A stretch of 49,938 nucleotides of DNA from FEN-1297 sp963787005 (GCA_963787005.1 CAWBBX010000124.1:1-49938); one strand, 5' to 3'; counted from the first letter of the stretch, positions 23,188 through 33,618 are shown. Translations and numbers: made by a program. The notes: generated by a model not told the origin, from the letters alone.

Positions 23188-23481
23188 TAAATTACCTTAT
23201 AGATTTGCCTATAAATGGTTTTAATGTAAGATAACAAATATTCGGGGTGATGGTAAGGACAGAAAGCACAATAATATTAAAGCCCTATGTGTTGATTTCA
23301 AGGTTTAATCAAGCGGAAATTGAAGAGATGATGATTTGAATAAGTTAATTGGGTTAATTTTGTAGGAGGTGTTCTGTTACTAAGGTAAAATGAGGATTGA
23401 TAATGTTTTATTAAAGACGTATTTGTTAAGAAAAGTTTTGACCATTGAGAAGGACGTACACCTATATTTTTTAATGACGTT

Positions 23482-24426
23482 TTATTCGTTCATATTTTCT
23501 TCAGCCCCGTTTTCTTTTTGGTTTTTCATCTTTCCTTCCGACAAATTGTTATAAAACCTTTGCGTCGGATAAGCGAAATCTATGTTTTTATGCTTTGCGA
23601 ACTCGTTTAAAACATCCTCCCATATTTCTTCCTCGCTGCCTCTTCTTTTTCTCGGATCACAAAGATATCTCATCGTAAGCATAACTCCCGAATCTTTTAC
23701 GGAGGTGTACACGATAGGGGTAAGCTTTTTATAGAAGATCATAAACCTATGCGAAGCCTCCTTGATCTTTTCCTCGACGGAAGCGGACAAATGTTCGGCG
23801 TGCTTGTTTACGATCCCGGTAAGTATCTCTTTAGATTTTTTCCAGTCGCTTTCAAAAGTAATAAGAACGGGAATTTCGTTCCAGATATAATCAAACCCCG
23901 TACTGTAATTTGCCTGAATCTCGCTGAACACTTTACCGTTAGGTATATGAATAATTCTCCCCGTGCTCTGATCTGCGTCAACCCAATTGCGGATTTCCAT
24001 CAAAGTAAATTGAAATATCCTTATATCAATTACATCTCCGGCGGTATTTCCGATCTGAATCCTATCACCCACTTTGAACGGCTTCCGCCATAGGAGAAAC
24101 AGCCAGCCGGCTAAATTAACAAGAGGATCCCTTAAAGCGATAGCGAGTCCGGCGGAGAGTAATCCCAGGAATGTGGCAATTGATTGAAAGCCTTCGAACC
24201 AAATTCTGCCCACAATCAAAAAACCGATCGTTGACGCAAAATAAATGGATGTCTTTCTCCAGCGGTACTGAGCCCGTATGTCGTCATTCCTCTTAAATGC
24301 GATTGTGAGAATTATGCGCCTGAACAGCCAAAGAATAAGGATGACAATAACCGAAGCAAACAGCTTTTGCTGAAGCACCGGACTCATATCAAACGTTTTC
24401 TCAAACCAATTTGTAACACTTTCCAT
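23482..24426 (-). CDS. Mechanosensitive ion channel, MscS family
   Basis: A 314-residue small-conductance-type channel. Hydrophobic helices are near residues 18-38 and 58-78, and the pore-lining helix follows at about 82-118 with ATFLGLLSAGLAIALRDPLV and NLAGWLFLLWRKPFKVGDRI, the clearest MscS signature. The beta domain has NTAGDVIDIRIFQFTLMEIR and IPNGKVFSEIQANYS (usually IPN...). A C-terminal alpha/beta domain ends in a charged tail (KMKNQKENGAEENMNE). Such channels release solutes during hypo-osmotic shock. Length is normal for the short subfamily. It is separated by about 80 bases from the phosphoesterase lipoprotein gene upstream, possibly in one transcript. Confidence 0.93.
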   Translation of the reverse strand: MESVTNWFEKTFDMSPVLQQKLFASVIVILILWLFRRIILTIAFKRNDDIRAQYRWRKTSIYFASTIGFLIVGRIWFEGFQSIATFLGLLSAGLAIALRDPLVNLAGWLFLLWRKPFKVGDRIQIGNTAGDVIDIRIFQFTLMEIRNWVDADQSTGRIIHIPNGKVFSEIQANYSTGFDYIWNEIPVLITFESDWKKSKEILTGIVNKHAEHLSASVEEKIKEASHRFMIFYKKLTPIVYTSVKDSGVMLTMRYLCDPRKRRGSEEEIWEDVLNEFAKHKNIDFAYPTQRFYNNLSEGKMKNQKENGAEENMNE

Positions 24427-24507
24427 TTATTTCCCCTTCTTACATAAGGTTTTTAACACACATTTAAAGGCGCGTCTTTTTCTTTCACCTATACTGAATT
24501 AACATAT

Positions 24508-26991
24508 CTAATCATCACCTTTATCTTTCTGATGAACTATCTTCACGAACGCGCTCCTCACCGGCGGCGGCATCTTGGAGTTTCTTCCCCTGATCGATTT
24601 CCAGATAATTTCATTAAGCTCAACATCGGGGGCCGCGTCTTCCTTCGCAAAATCAAATTCGCTGCTCTCTACCGCGCCGTATTCATTACCGGTGTTCGTA
24701 GCGTTAATGTCGATGAGCGGCTTTATCGAATTGAACGGCTTCATATCCGGAGTGTTTTGTATGGAAAACAGAATCGGCGTTGCCGAAAGATCGTACTGCG
24801 TCATCGGCGGGAGTCCCAATATAAGTTCGATAGTCTTAAGAACGCTCGATGTAGAATACATTGTATGATCTACAAAATGATTTTTTATATAAGGACTTAT
24901 AACCAGCAGAGTCGACCTGTGCGCGTCGACGTGGTCCGAGCCGTTCTGCGCGTCATCCTCAATAACAAATATTATGGAGCTTTTCCAGAATTTGCTGTGC
25001 GATATTTCATCGACCATTTTACCGAGCGCGTAATCGTTCTGCGCTACGTACGCGAGCGGAGTTAGCGCGCCTTTTCTCGTGCCCATCGTGTGATCGTTCG
25101 GAAGTCTTAATATATTTAAAGCGGGGAGCGAATCACCCTTCACCATCTTTTCAAAATCCTCTTTCCATTTTTCGTACCTAACGACGTCGCTGATTTCCAG
25201 ATTCCAGCCGGGATAAGTTTTGCACACATATTTTTTGATATCATCGTCCCTTGCTTCGTACTTCCCTTTTTCGCCTTTAACATCCTCGACGAATTCTCCG
25301 TAATCTCTAAAGCTTTTACCGTGATCGATAACGTTGTTCCAAATATATCCCGATGACGGTGCCGCCAACGGGTAGCCGCCTTCAAAATAATAACCGCCGC
25401 CGCGCCCGCCGTAATAAACGGGCCAGTTCTTCTCAACGTAATCGGAGGCGTATGCCGCGGTCGACCAGTTATGCCCGTCGGCGCTTACCTCAGCGTCGGC
25501 GTAAAAATTATCGTACAATGTGTAGTTCTGCGTAAGTGTGTGCTGGTTGGGAGTAATCTTATACGGGAAAATGCAGAGCGACGAATCGCCGTTACCTTCT
25601 TTAATATCACCGTAAACCTGGTCGTAGGTTCTGTTCTCTTTTATAATATAAAACACGTGCTTGATCTTTGAGCTTCCCTCAAGATCGTGCTTATCGGGTA
25701 TAACATTCTGTATGCCTACCCAGTTTTTCGTCTTATAAACATAAGGCGTATTCGAATAAACTTTTTTGCTCAATACCGATAGCGTTTCCTCGTCGGGATA
25801 ATTTATGATAGACAGAGTTCCCTTAAACAAAGAGCCGATGTATTGGATGCTGCTGTACTTTTGCCGCTTAAGCGGATCCGGACCGTTGGGATTGGGCATC
25901 GAAGCGAGTCCTTTGCCGTTTGCTACAATTATTTGATTCGTCGTCTCATCATACTTAACCGCAGTTGGGTACCAGCCGACGGGAATAAAGCCCAGGCTTT
26001 TAGTTTTGTTCGGCTCACTTATATCGAACAGCGCAAGATAATTGTTGTCGGCGTTCGCAACCATTAAAACATTCTCATCGGAATTAAAGCAGATCGCGTC
26101 GGGTGTGCTGCCGTAGGGTACTTCGGAGGTAAGCGCGGAGTTAATTATTTCCGTCTGCTTTAATTTCTTCAGATCGACAACCGAAGTAGTATTATTGTTA
26201 GCGTTCGTAACGAACAGCCGCGAATCATCTTTATTAATTAATACCTGGCACGGATGGTCGCCTACTTTTATCAGGTTGGTTATTTTAAATGATGACAGAT
26301 CGACCTGCGCTATTTCGGATTTTCCCCATACGGATACATACGCGTATTTTGTCGAATGATCAGTTTTAACGTCGTAGCACGAACCCGGCATTTCAAGCGT
26401 CTTTGTTACTTTTTTCGAAGCAAGACTTATTAGATAAAGCGAATTGTTTTCTTTTGAAGCAGCAAGTAGCGAGTTTGCCTTTGGGAGATAATCTAACCCG
26501 GTAACAGAAATTTTTTCTTTTTTATAAACATCACCGAGCATAATAGAATCTTGCATCTTCAGCGTGCCGCCGTTGAAATCATAAATATAAACGCAGTTGT
26601 TGTCCGCGCCGGAGACATATAGTTTTGAATCGTCGGAGTTGAATGAAAGTCCGTACCACGTTTTATCAACTTCCAGCCTTTGAACTTCCTTTCCCTCTTT
26701 AACGTCAACTACAGAAAGCGAGTTTTCGCCCATGCCGCTGTTTGATGTTACCGCGTAACGCCCGTCCTTGGTTAAAACCATATTTAAAGGAAGTTCTCCT
26801 ATTTCTACCTGGCTGCCTTCCGGTGTAAGCTTCCAGCCGTTCGGGAGGAGAGTGTAGCCGTTATACTTGCCCGGCAGCATACTGTTGGGATGGGCAGCCT
26901 GTTTATGCTCGGTGGGCGAGCAGCCGAATACAATTATTGTCAATGAAAAAAGGACCGAGATTTTAAGCAGGGAGTTAAATTTTGTCTTCAT
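24508..26991 (-). CDS. Lipoprotein: YncE-like beta-propeller plus phosphoesterase (alkaline phosphatase superfamily)
   Basis: An 827-residue lipoprotein. The signal peptide ends at the lipobox IVFGC, with the lipidated cysteine at residue 24. Residues about 60-385 are propeller repeats of the YVTN/YncE type (for example NPDGRLFVTN-like units: DDSRLFVTNANNNTTSVVDL, VGDHPCQVLINKDDSRLFVT). From about residue 445 a PF04185-type phosphoesterase domain begins: HVFYIIKENRTYDQVYGDIK, then ADGHNWSTAAYASDYVEKNW, and the C-terminal metal site IIFVIEDDAQNGSDHVDAHR. The domain belongs with acid phosphatases and phospholipase C. It probably acts at the cell surface or periplasm on phosphoesters; the substrate is unknown. 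Confidence 0.88.
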   Translation of the reverse strand: MKTKFNSLLKISVLFSLTIIVFGCSPTEHKQAAHPNSMLPGKYNGYTLLPNGWKLTPEGSQVEIGELPLNMVLTKDGRYAVTSNSGMGENSLSVVDVKEGKEVQRLEVDKTWYGLSFNSDDSKLYVSGADNNCVYIYDFNGGTLKMQDSIMLGDVYKKEKISVTGLDYLPKANSLLAASKENNSLYLISLASKKVTKTLEMPGSCYDVKTDHSTKYAYVSVWGKSEIAQVDLSSFKITNLIKVGDHPCQVLINKDDSRLFVTNANNNTTSVVDLKKLKQTEIINSALTSEVPYGSTPDAICFNSDENVLMVANADNNYLALFDISEPNKTKSLGFIPVGWYPTAVKYDETTNQIIVANGKGLASMPNPNGPDPLKRQKYSSIQYIGSLFKGTLSIINYPDEETLSVLSKKVYSNTPYVYKTKNWVGIQNVIPDKHDLEGSSKIKHVFYIIKENRTYDQVYGDIKEGNGDSSLCIFPYKITPNQHTLTQNYTLYDNFYADAEVSADGHNWSTAAYASDYVEKNWPVYYGGRGGGYYFEGGYPLAAPSSGYIWNNVIDHGKSFRDYGEFVEDVKGEKGKYEARDDDIKKYVCKTYPGWNLEISDVVRYEKWKEDFEKMVKGDSLPALNILRLPNDHTMGTRKGALTPLAYVAQNDYALGKMVDEISHSKFWKSSIIFVIEDDAQNGSDHVDAHRSTLLVISPYIKNHFVDHTMYSTSSVLKTIELILGLPPMTQYDLSATPILFSIQNTPDMKPFNSIKPLIDINATNTGNEYGAVESSEFDFAKEDAAPDVELNEIIWKSIRGRNSKMPPPVRSAFVKIVHQKDKGDD

Positions 26992-27099
26992 AATATTTCC
27001 GAACGGTTTGTGAGGATTTGATTTCTTATAGGAAATATAAAAACAATTTGGGAAAGTATTGTTAAAATTAGGTTAAGAGAGAAATTTCATGCTAAATAA

Positions 27100-27232
27100 T
27101 TGCCGTCGGTTTCAACCGACGGAGATAGTCCCAACAATAAAAATGGCTTTAGCCGCATTTAATATTAAACACACGGCTAAAGCCAAAACTCTTCGGGGAA
27201 AAAACAACTCCGTCAGCTAATGCCGACGTCAA
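27100..27232. repeat. Composite REP-like element with four hairpins (copy 2)
   Basis: It starts TTGCCGTCGGTTTCAACCGA and ends with CCGTCAGCTAATGCCGACGT, with GGCTTTAGCC and GGCTAAAGCC between, in the same order as copy 1 at 3829-3959. The last hairpin is less perfect than in copy 1. It lies between metH and the phosphoesterase gene, both on the minus strand. Confidence 0.8.
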
Positions 27233-27250
27233 TAAAAAATGATAATATTC

Positions 27251-30200
27251 TTACTCGCCCTCGTCGTAATTTAAAATCGGCCTTAGCCATTTCTCCGTTT
27301 CTTCCAGGCTCATTCCTTTGCGTTTATGATAATCGAGCACCTGGTCTTTTCCTATCTTGCCGACGGTAAAATATTTTGCTTCCGGGTGGGCGAAGTATAA
27401 TCCGCTTACCGATGCGGCGGGATACATAGCCAGGCTTTCCGTAAGTTTTATCGATGTGGTTTTTTCCGCTTCGAGCAGACTGAAGATAATCCATTTTTCC
27501 GTGTGGTCGGGCTGCGCGGGATAACCGGGTGCGGGCCTGATCCCGCGGTAACTTTCCTTTATCAACGAATCGTTGTCAAGACTTTCATCCGAAGCGTATC
27601 CCCAGTACTTTGTTCTAACAAGCTCGTGCATATGCTCGGCGAAAGCCTCGGCTAAGCGGTCGGCCAGCGCCTTAACTATAATGCTGCTGTAATCGTCGTG
27701 TTCTTTTTCGTATTGTTCGACGATAGGTTCAATGCCTATTCCGGCGGTTACCGCGAATGTACCGATATAATCTTTAATTCCGCTTTCCTTCGGTGCGATG
27801 AAATCAGCAAGCGCGAGGTTCGGGAGCCCGTCCGACTTTTTTGTCTGCGAGCGAATTGTATGAAGCACGCGCTTAACTCCTTTACGCGAATCGTCGGTAT
27901 AGACTTCTATGTCGTCGCCGACGGAGTTGGCCGGGAAAAGTCCAAGCACGCCGTTGGCTTTTAATAATTTCTCATCAACAATTTTATCGAGGATCTTATT
28001 GGCATCGTCGAACAGGCGCTTAGCTTCATCGCCGTATTTTTTGCTTTCGAATATCGCAGGGTATTTTCCTTTAAGTTCCCATGTAAGGAAGAAAGGGGTC
28101 CAGTCGATGTACTTTCTAAGTTCTTCCAGAGGATAATTATGAAGAAGCGTAACGCCGGTATTAGCGGGCTTCGTAATTTCTATCTTCGTCCAATCCGTTT
28201 TAAGCTTGTTGTCCCTGGCTTGGTTAATAGAGATATAGTTTTTCGCTTCTCTCTTTTTAAGATGCTCTGTTCTTATCTTTTCATATTCTTTGCTGATGCC
28301 GTCGTTAAATTTCTTTTGAACATTCTTATCCGGATTAATAAGACTGCTCACAACCGGCACACTCCTGGAAGCGTCGAGCACGTGAACGGTCGAGCCCTTG
28401 TACTGCGGAGCGATCTTAACCGCCGTGTGTATCCTCGAAGTAGTTGCGCCGCCGATCAGAAGCGGAATCTTAAATCCTCTTCTTTCCATTTCCTTTGCGA
28501 CATGTACCATCTCGTCGAGCGACGGAGTAATTAATCCGCTCACTCCTATAACATCAACGCTTTCTCATCTATAGCCGTCTGCAGAATTTTATCCGCACTA
28601 ACCATCACGCCGAGATCTATAACTTTATAATTGTTGCAGCCCAGCACCACTCCGACGATGTTCTTCCCAATATCGTGCACGTCACCCTTAACAGTTGCCA
28701 TCAATATTTTACCGGCTTCGCTTGTATCGTTTGCTGCCAGCTTTTCTTCTTCTATATAAGGGATTAAATAAGCGACGGCCTTCTTCATCACCCTGGCGCT
28801 TTTAACAACCTGCGGAAGGAACATCTTTCCCGACTCCGAACAAATCACCGACTACGTTCATTCCGTCCATCAACGGACCCTCGATTACCTCCAGGGGGCT
28901 GGTATAAAGTTTTCTTGCTTCCTCGGTGTCTTCCTCAATATAATCGACAATACCTTTTATGAGAGAGTGTTTCATTCTTTCCTGAACGCTACCCGAACGC
29001 CATTCGTCTTTTTTCTCTTCGGCTTTATCTTTCTGCTTTACGGTTTCAGCAAAGTCAACGAGTCTTTCCGTGGCATCGCTTCTTCTGTTGAAGATAACGT
29101 CCTCTACAAGCTTGAGTAGATCCTTCGGTATTTCTTCATACACTTCAAGCTGACCCGCGTTTACGATGCCCATATCGAGTCCGGCCTTTATAGCGTGATA
29201 CAGGAAGGCGGAGTGCATCGCCTCGCGCACTACGTTGTTTCCGCGGAATGAAAAAGAAAGATTGCTTACTCCGCCGCTTACTTTTGCATGAGGTAGATTT
29301 TGCTTTATCCATTTCGCCGCTTCGATAAAATCGACGGCGTAATTATTATGTTCTTCAATCCCGGTTGCGACGGTAAGAATGTTCGGATCGAAAATTATAT
29401 CTTCCGGAGGGAAACCCACATCTTCGGTTAATATCTTATAAGCTCTCGTGCAAATGTCTATTCTTCTTTGAAGAGAATCGCCCTGCCCTTTTTCATCGAA
29501 TGCCATAACAACAACGGCGGCGCCGTATTGAAGGACCTTTCGCGCTCTCTCTTTAAATATTTCTTCGCCTTCCTTCAGGCTTATAGAATTTACTATGCCT
29601 TTTCCCTGCAGGCATTTCAATCCGGCCTCTATAACGGTCCATTTAGAAGAATCCACCATTATAGGAAGCTTGGCTATATCGGGCTCGGCGGAAACGAGGT
29701 TGATAAACTTAACCATCGCTTCTTCCGAATCGAGCAGTCCTTCGTCCATATTTATATCGAGTATCTGCGCGCCGCCTTCTACCTGGTGTCGTGCCACGGA
29801 CAAAGCGCCGTCGTAATCGCCGGAAAGTATCAGACTCTCGAATTTTTTGGAACCGGTAATGTTGGTGCGTTCGCCGATGTTCACAAAATTCGCTTCGGGA
29901 CGAATAACCACCGGCTCAAGTCCGCTCAAACGCAGAAACTTTTCAACATTGGGAATCTCTCGAGGCTTATATTTAGAGGATATTTCTGCTATCATTTTAA
30001 TATGATCGGGAGTAGTGCCGCAGCATCCTCCTACGATATTAACAAAACCGCTTTGAGCAAACTCATCGAGAACGGACGACATGTTTTCGGCTGTCTCATC
30101 GTACTCGCCCATTTCGTTCGGGAGTCCCGCATTGGGATAAACGCTCACGAAACACGGCGCGACGGTCGAAAGCTCTTCGAGAAACGGCCTCATCTGCTTG

Positions 30201-30946
30201 GCGCCGAGCGCGCAGTTGAGACCGACACTCAACAAGTTTTTTGTGTGCGATACAGAAATCCAGAACGCCCCGGTAGTTTGTCCCGATAATGTCCTTCCGC
30301 TTTGGTCCACAATAGTACCGGAAATCATGACCGGAAATTGTTTACCGGTATTATTACAGTATTCTTCAACAGCGTAAATAGCTGCCTTACTGTTCAGGGT
30401 ATCGAAGATCGTTTCTATAAGAAGAATATCGGCGCCGCCCTCAACCAGTCCCTTTATCTGTACTGTGTAGGCCGCAACCAATTCATCGAAAGAAACCGCC
30501 CGGTAGCCGGGATCGTTAACGTCGGGCGAAAGCGACGCGGTCTTGTTCGTCGGGCCCAAAGCTCCGGCTACAAATCTCGGTTTATCGGGAGTAATTTTAT
30601 TGTATTCATCAACGGCTTTGCGTGCGAGCTTCGCGGCCGCCAGGTTCATTTCGTAACAGTAATCTTCCAGCTTATAGTCGGCTTGCGATATAGGCGAAGC
30701 GCTGAAAGTGTTTGTCTCGACGATGTCGGCGCCGGCCTCAAGATAAGCGCGGTGGATATCCAGTATAACTTCGGGGCGCGTAATACTAAGAAGATCGTTA
30801 TTTCCCTGTAAATCGAAGCCGTGTTCTTTAAATCTCCCGCCGCGGAAATCCTTTTCCTTTAGATTATAGCGCTGGATCATGGTGCCCATAGCGCCGTCGA
30901 GAATTAAAATCCGCTCGCTCAATATTTGTCGTAATTTTGCTATCAT
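27251..30946 (-). pseudogene. metH: Cobalamin-dependent methionine synthase, with two opposite frameshifts
   Basis: A complete MetH in three pieces. From ATG 30946 (MIAKLRQILSERILILDGAM), the homocysteine domain has the zinc cysteines in LNCALG and GGCCGTTPDHI; the pterin domain has FVNIGERTNITGSKKF. An extra G near 28834 moves the frame; the next 95 residues contain the cobalamin module SGKMFLPQVVKSARVMKKAV and GDVHDIGKNIVGVVLGCNNY with the axial histidine. A one-base deletion near 28560 returns to the first frame at GVSGLITPSLDEMVHVAKEM, followed by the activation domain to DYDEGE-like LNYDEGE at the end. MetH methylates homocysteine from 5-methyltetrahydrofolate. Longer frames with a TTG start at 31018 are not supported. 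The gene is divergent from rfaD with a gap of about 130 bases. Confidence 0.9.
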
Positions 30947-31074
30947 TCCGTTAAATTTATTTTGTTGATGAAGTAGAACCGCATCCGCCTTGAAACGTGC
31001 TTTTGTAAAGAATAACAAATATAATTAAATTGCATTCTATTAAAAAGGAATAGTACAATCATAAAGGAATTAGA

Positions 31075-32046
31075 ATGATAGTAGTTACAGGAGGCGCCGG
31101 GTTCATAGGAAGCGCAATAGTGTGGCGCCTTAACACGACGGGGAACGATAATGTTGTTATAGTTGATGAGCTGGGAACTGACGAAAAGTGGAAAAACCTC
31201 GTCGGCCTTAAATATCACGATTTTGTAAACAAATACGATTTTCTGGAAATGCTAACGTCGGTGCCGGATTTCGATATCGAAGCTATCATCCACATGGGCG
31301 CTAATTCATCCACTACTGAGAAGGACGCCGACTTCCTGATGCGCAACAACTACGAATACACAAAGAAGCTCGCAGAGTATTCCGCCAAGAATCACATCAG
31401 GTTTATTTATGCCTCGTCTGCCGCTACTTACGGCGACGGATCGCAGGGCTTCGACGACGAGGCAAACGGCGGCAGAAGACTTTTCCCGTTAAATATGTAC
31501 GGCTACTCGAAACATCTTTTCGACCTCTGGGCGGCGAAGAAAGGACTGCTGGATCAAATAGTGGGACTAAAATACTTCAACGTCTACGGCCCCAACGAAT
31601 CCCACAAGGGAGACATGCGCAGCGTCGTTCACAAAGCTTACGAGCAGATAAAAACGACTGGTAAGGTTAAATTATTTAAATCGCATGATCCCAATTACAA
31701 GGACGGCGAGCAGATGCGCGATTTTATATACGTTAAGGACGCGGTCGATATGACATTATTCTTCCTGGAGAATCAGGACAACAGCGGCATATTTAATATC
31801 GGGTCGGGGAAAGCAAGAACCTGGAATGACCTTGTGAAGGCTTTGTTCGAGGCAATGAACAAGCCGGTTAACATAGAATATATCGACATGCCGGAACATC
31901 TGACCGCGAAGTACCAGTATTTTACCGAAGCGACCCTGAATAAAATAAAAAAAGCCGGCTACACCAAACCTGTTCTGTCTCTTGAGGGCGGGGTAACCGA
32001 CTATGTGAAAAACTACTTGCTGAAAGAAAAATATCTCGGGACCTGA
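31075..32046 (+). CDS. rfaD: ADP-L-glycero-D-manno-heptose-6-epimerase
   Basis: A 323-residue NADP-dependent epimerase of the extended SDR type that converts ADP-D-glycero-beta-D-manno-heptose to its L-glycero form for the lipopolysaccharide inner core. MIVVTGGAGFIGSAIVWRLN is the nucleotide motif, VVIVDELGTDEKWKNLVGLK is typical of RfaD/HldD, YASSAATYGDGSQGF and YGYSKHLFDLWA supply the Ser and Tyr-x-x-x-Lys residues, and FNVYGPNESHKGDMRSVVHK is the RfaD substrate region. Length is close to the family norm. It is evidence for heptose-containing LPS. It converges with the acidic-protein gene, with 17 bases between stops. Confidence 0.95.
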   Translation: MIVVTGGAGFIGSAIVWRLNTTGNDNVVIVDELGTDEKWKNLVGLKYHDFVNKYDFLEMLTSVPDFDIEAIIHMGANSSTTEKDADFLMRNNYEYTKKLAEYSAKNHIRFIYASSAATYGDGSQGFDDEANGGRRLFPLNMYGYSKHLFDLWAAKKGLLDQIVGLKYFNVYGPNESHKGDMRSVVHKAYEQIKTTGKVKLFKSHDPNYKDGEQMRDFIYVKDAVDMTLFFLENQDNSGIFNIGSGKARTWNDLVKALFEAMNKPVNIEYIDMPEHLTAKYQYFTEATLNKIKKAGYTKPVLSLEGGVTDYVKNYLLKEKYLGT

Positions 32047-32063
32047 ATAACTAAATAATACTT

Positions 32064-32348
32064 TTAGTTATATACATCTTCATCATCGTCGAACAGGTCG
32101 TCATCATCCTCATCGAAATCGAAGTCCTCTTCGTAAAAATCCTCATTTTCGGGGGGTTCTTCGTCGATATTATCATCTTCTTCGAATTCATCTTCCTCAT
32201 CCTCAAAGTCATCGTCTTCATCATCGCGGCGTGATGCTAATGTCTGATGGGCCGATTCCCCGGCTGTAGTTTCCAAAGGCACTCTGGTTTCTTCATCAGC
32301 TTTAAATACTTCTTCCAACTTATCTTCAAATGCGATTTCGCGTTCCAT
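32064..32348 (-). CDS. Small, extremely acidic protein
   Basis: A 94-residue protein beginning MEREIAFEDKLEEVFKADEE, with a mixed N-terminal half and a C-terminal half composed almost only of Asp, Glu and Phe/Tyr (for example DDEDDDFEDEEDEFEEDDN and FDFDEDDDDLFDDDEDVYN). No catalytic motif is visible. Such tails can bind metal ions or basic proteins, or act as disordered spacers, but I do not recognise a family. The ATG at 32348 has AGGAG nine bases upstream, so translation is credible. Neighbours (rfaD, Nudix hydrolase) do not explain it. Confidence 0.75.
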   Translation of the reverse strand: MEREIAFEDKLEEVFKADEETRVPLETTAGESAHQTLASRRDDEDDDFEDEEDEFEEDDNIDEEPPENEDFYEEDFDFDEDDDDLFDDDEDVYN

Positions 32349-32533
32349 CAAAATACGCTCCTATATTTATAATACTTTAAGAAGAAATTTAATTCACACA
32401 GTTAAAATTCGAAAAATTTTTGAAAGAGCAAAATAAAATAATAATTTTGCTAAAATTATTTAGTATCACTCAATAAAACTTAAATTAGTATTATCATAGT
32501 GTCAATACAATTGTTTTTCATAAGGAAATATTA

Positions 32534-33010
32534 ATGAATATACTTGCCACTCTTTGTTACGTAATTGACAGAAAGCACAACAAAACCCTGATGCTTCACC
32601 GCGTAAAAAAAGAGAATGACATGCACGAAGGCAAATGGAACGGGCTCGGCGGAAAGTTCGAGCAGGGCGAGTCGCCGGAAGAATGCGTAATTAGAGAAGT
32701 TAAAGAGGAGTCGGGACTAACCATTCGAAAACCAATGCTTCACGGGTTTATAACTTTCCCCCTTTTCGATGGTACAAACGACTGGCAGGTGTTTGTATTC
32801 TCCGCCGATGATTTTGATGGCGACCTCATAGTCTCAAACGAGGGAAACCTAGAATGGATACCCGACGATAAAGTTACATCGCTTAACCTGTGGGACGGCG
32901 ACAAAATTTTTCTCGATTGGCTTTACCGCGATGATTTTTTTACCGCCAAATTTGTATATGAAAACGGCGAATTCAAGGATTATTCAGTCAACTTTTATCA
33001 CAATATTTAA
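32534..33010 (+). CDS. Nudix hydrolase, MutT/8-oxo-dGTPase type
   Basis: A 158-residue Nudix protein. The box GGKFEQGESPEECVIREVKE-ESG fits GX5EX7REUXEEXGU, with REVKEE as the metal-binding glutamates. The N terminus (ATLCYVIDRKHNKTLMLHRV) and WNGLGGKFE resemble the MTH1/8-oxo-dGTP diphosphatase group, and the C-terminal half (WIPDDKVTSLNLWDGDKIFL) does too. It likely removes oxidised purine nucleotides, but other nucleoside diphosphate substrates are possible. The gene stands alone after a gap of 180 bases that is AT-rich and featureless. Confidence 0.92.
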   Translation: MNILATLCYVIDRKHNKTLMLHRVKKENDMHEGKWNGLGGKFEQGESPEECVIREVKEESGLTIRKPMLHGFITFPLFDGTNDWQVFVFSADDFDGDLIVSNEGNLEWIPDDKVTSLNLWDGDKIFLDWLYRDDFFTAKFVYENGEFKDYSVNFYHNI

Positions 33011-33021
33011 GCGGATTTCAA

Positions 33022-33210
33022 TTAAATTTTAAAATCGAGACTTTTACCCGCCGAAATTAAATAACAGAAAGACAATGTTTCTGTAAGCTTTCTCGGATTC
33101 GCCAGGATGGAAATACTGTTATAATAATTAACTTGGCTGTATACTATGCTTATTTTCTTATGCTTTGACTTTAAAAAACTTCGAATTTTTTCTGTACTGC
33201 AAGTATGCAC
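33022..33210 (-). CDS. Small hypothetical protein, doubtful
   Basis: A 62-codon frame starting at GTG 33210 with AGGTGG five bases upstream, encoding MHTCSTEKIRSFLKSKHKKI, then a hydrophobic-polar mix including SILANPRKLTETLSFCYLIS. I recognise no family. A perfect palindrome TACAGCCGGCTGTA (33222-33235) lies just before it and could be a promoter-proximal site. The evidence for real coding is the ribosome site only. Bases 33236-33618 hold no gene that I can support, nor repeats. Confidence 0.25.
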   Translation of the reverse strand: MHTCSTEKIRSFLKSKHKKISIVYSQVNYYNSISILANPRKLTETLSFCYLISAGKSLDFKI

Positions 33211-33618
33211 AATTCCACCTATACAGCCGGCTGTACTTTTAAATTGACATTCTATTTGTAAAGATTTACCTTATAAGTAGATATTTAATTTCAGGGGAAA
33301 TTACTCTTCCGATAATTATACTTTCTCAGAGTTTTGTTTTTTTCTATTTAAGATAGATCCTTTTTTATCCTTGCCTATAAATACGGCCCTGCCCGGAAGT
33401 AGGCAAGTGTTCCGCCTCTAACCATCCGGTAAATTTATTTACTCACACGAGCTGTCGTAATATTCAACGTTCATAAAATATAGGGGAATTACTCGGTGTT
33501 TTTCCCTCTCTTTTTTATATGATCGGATATTTTGATCTCTTTCTTAAAAAAATATCAAAAATAATTAATTACCCTTCCAACAGGGGACACTCACTGTTTT
33601 TCATCGGGAGAAAGATAT

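Noticed and set aside
30947..31018. Longer MetH from TTG 31018
   Set aside because: The added residues are not of the family, and MIAKLRQILSERILILDGAM is the normal start.
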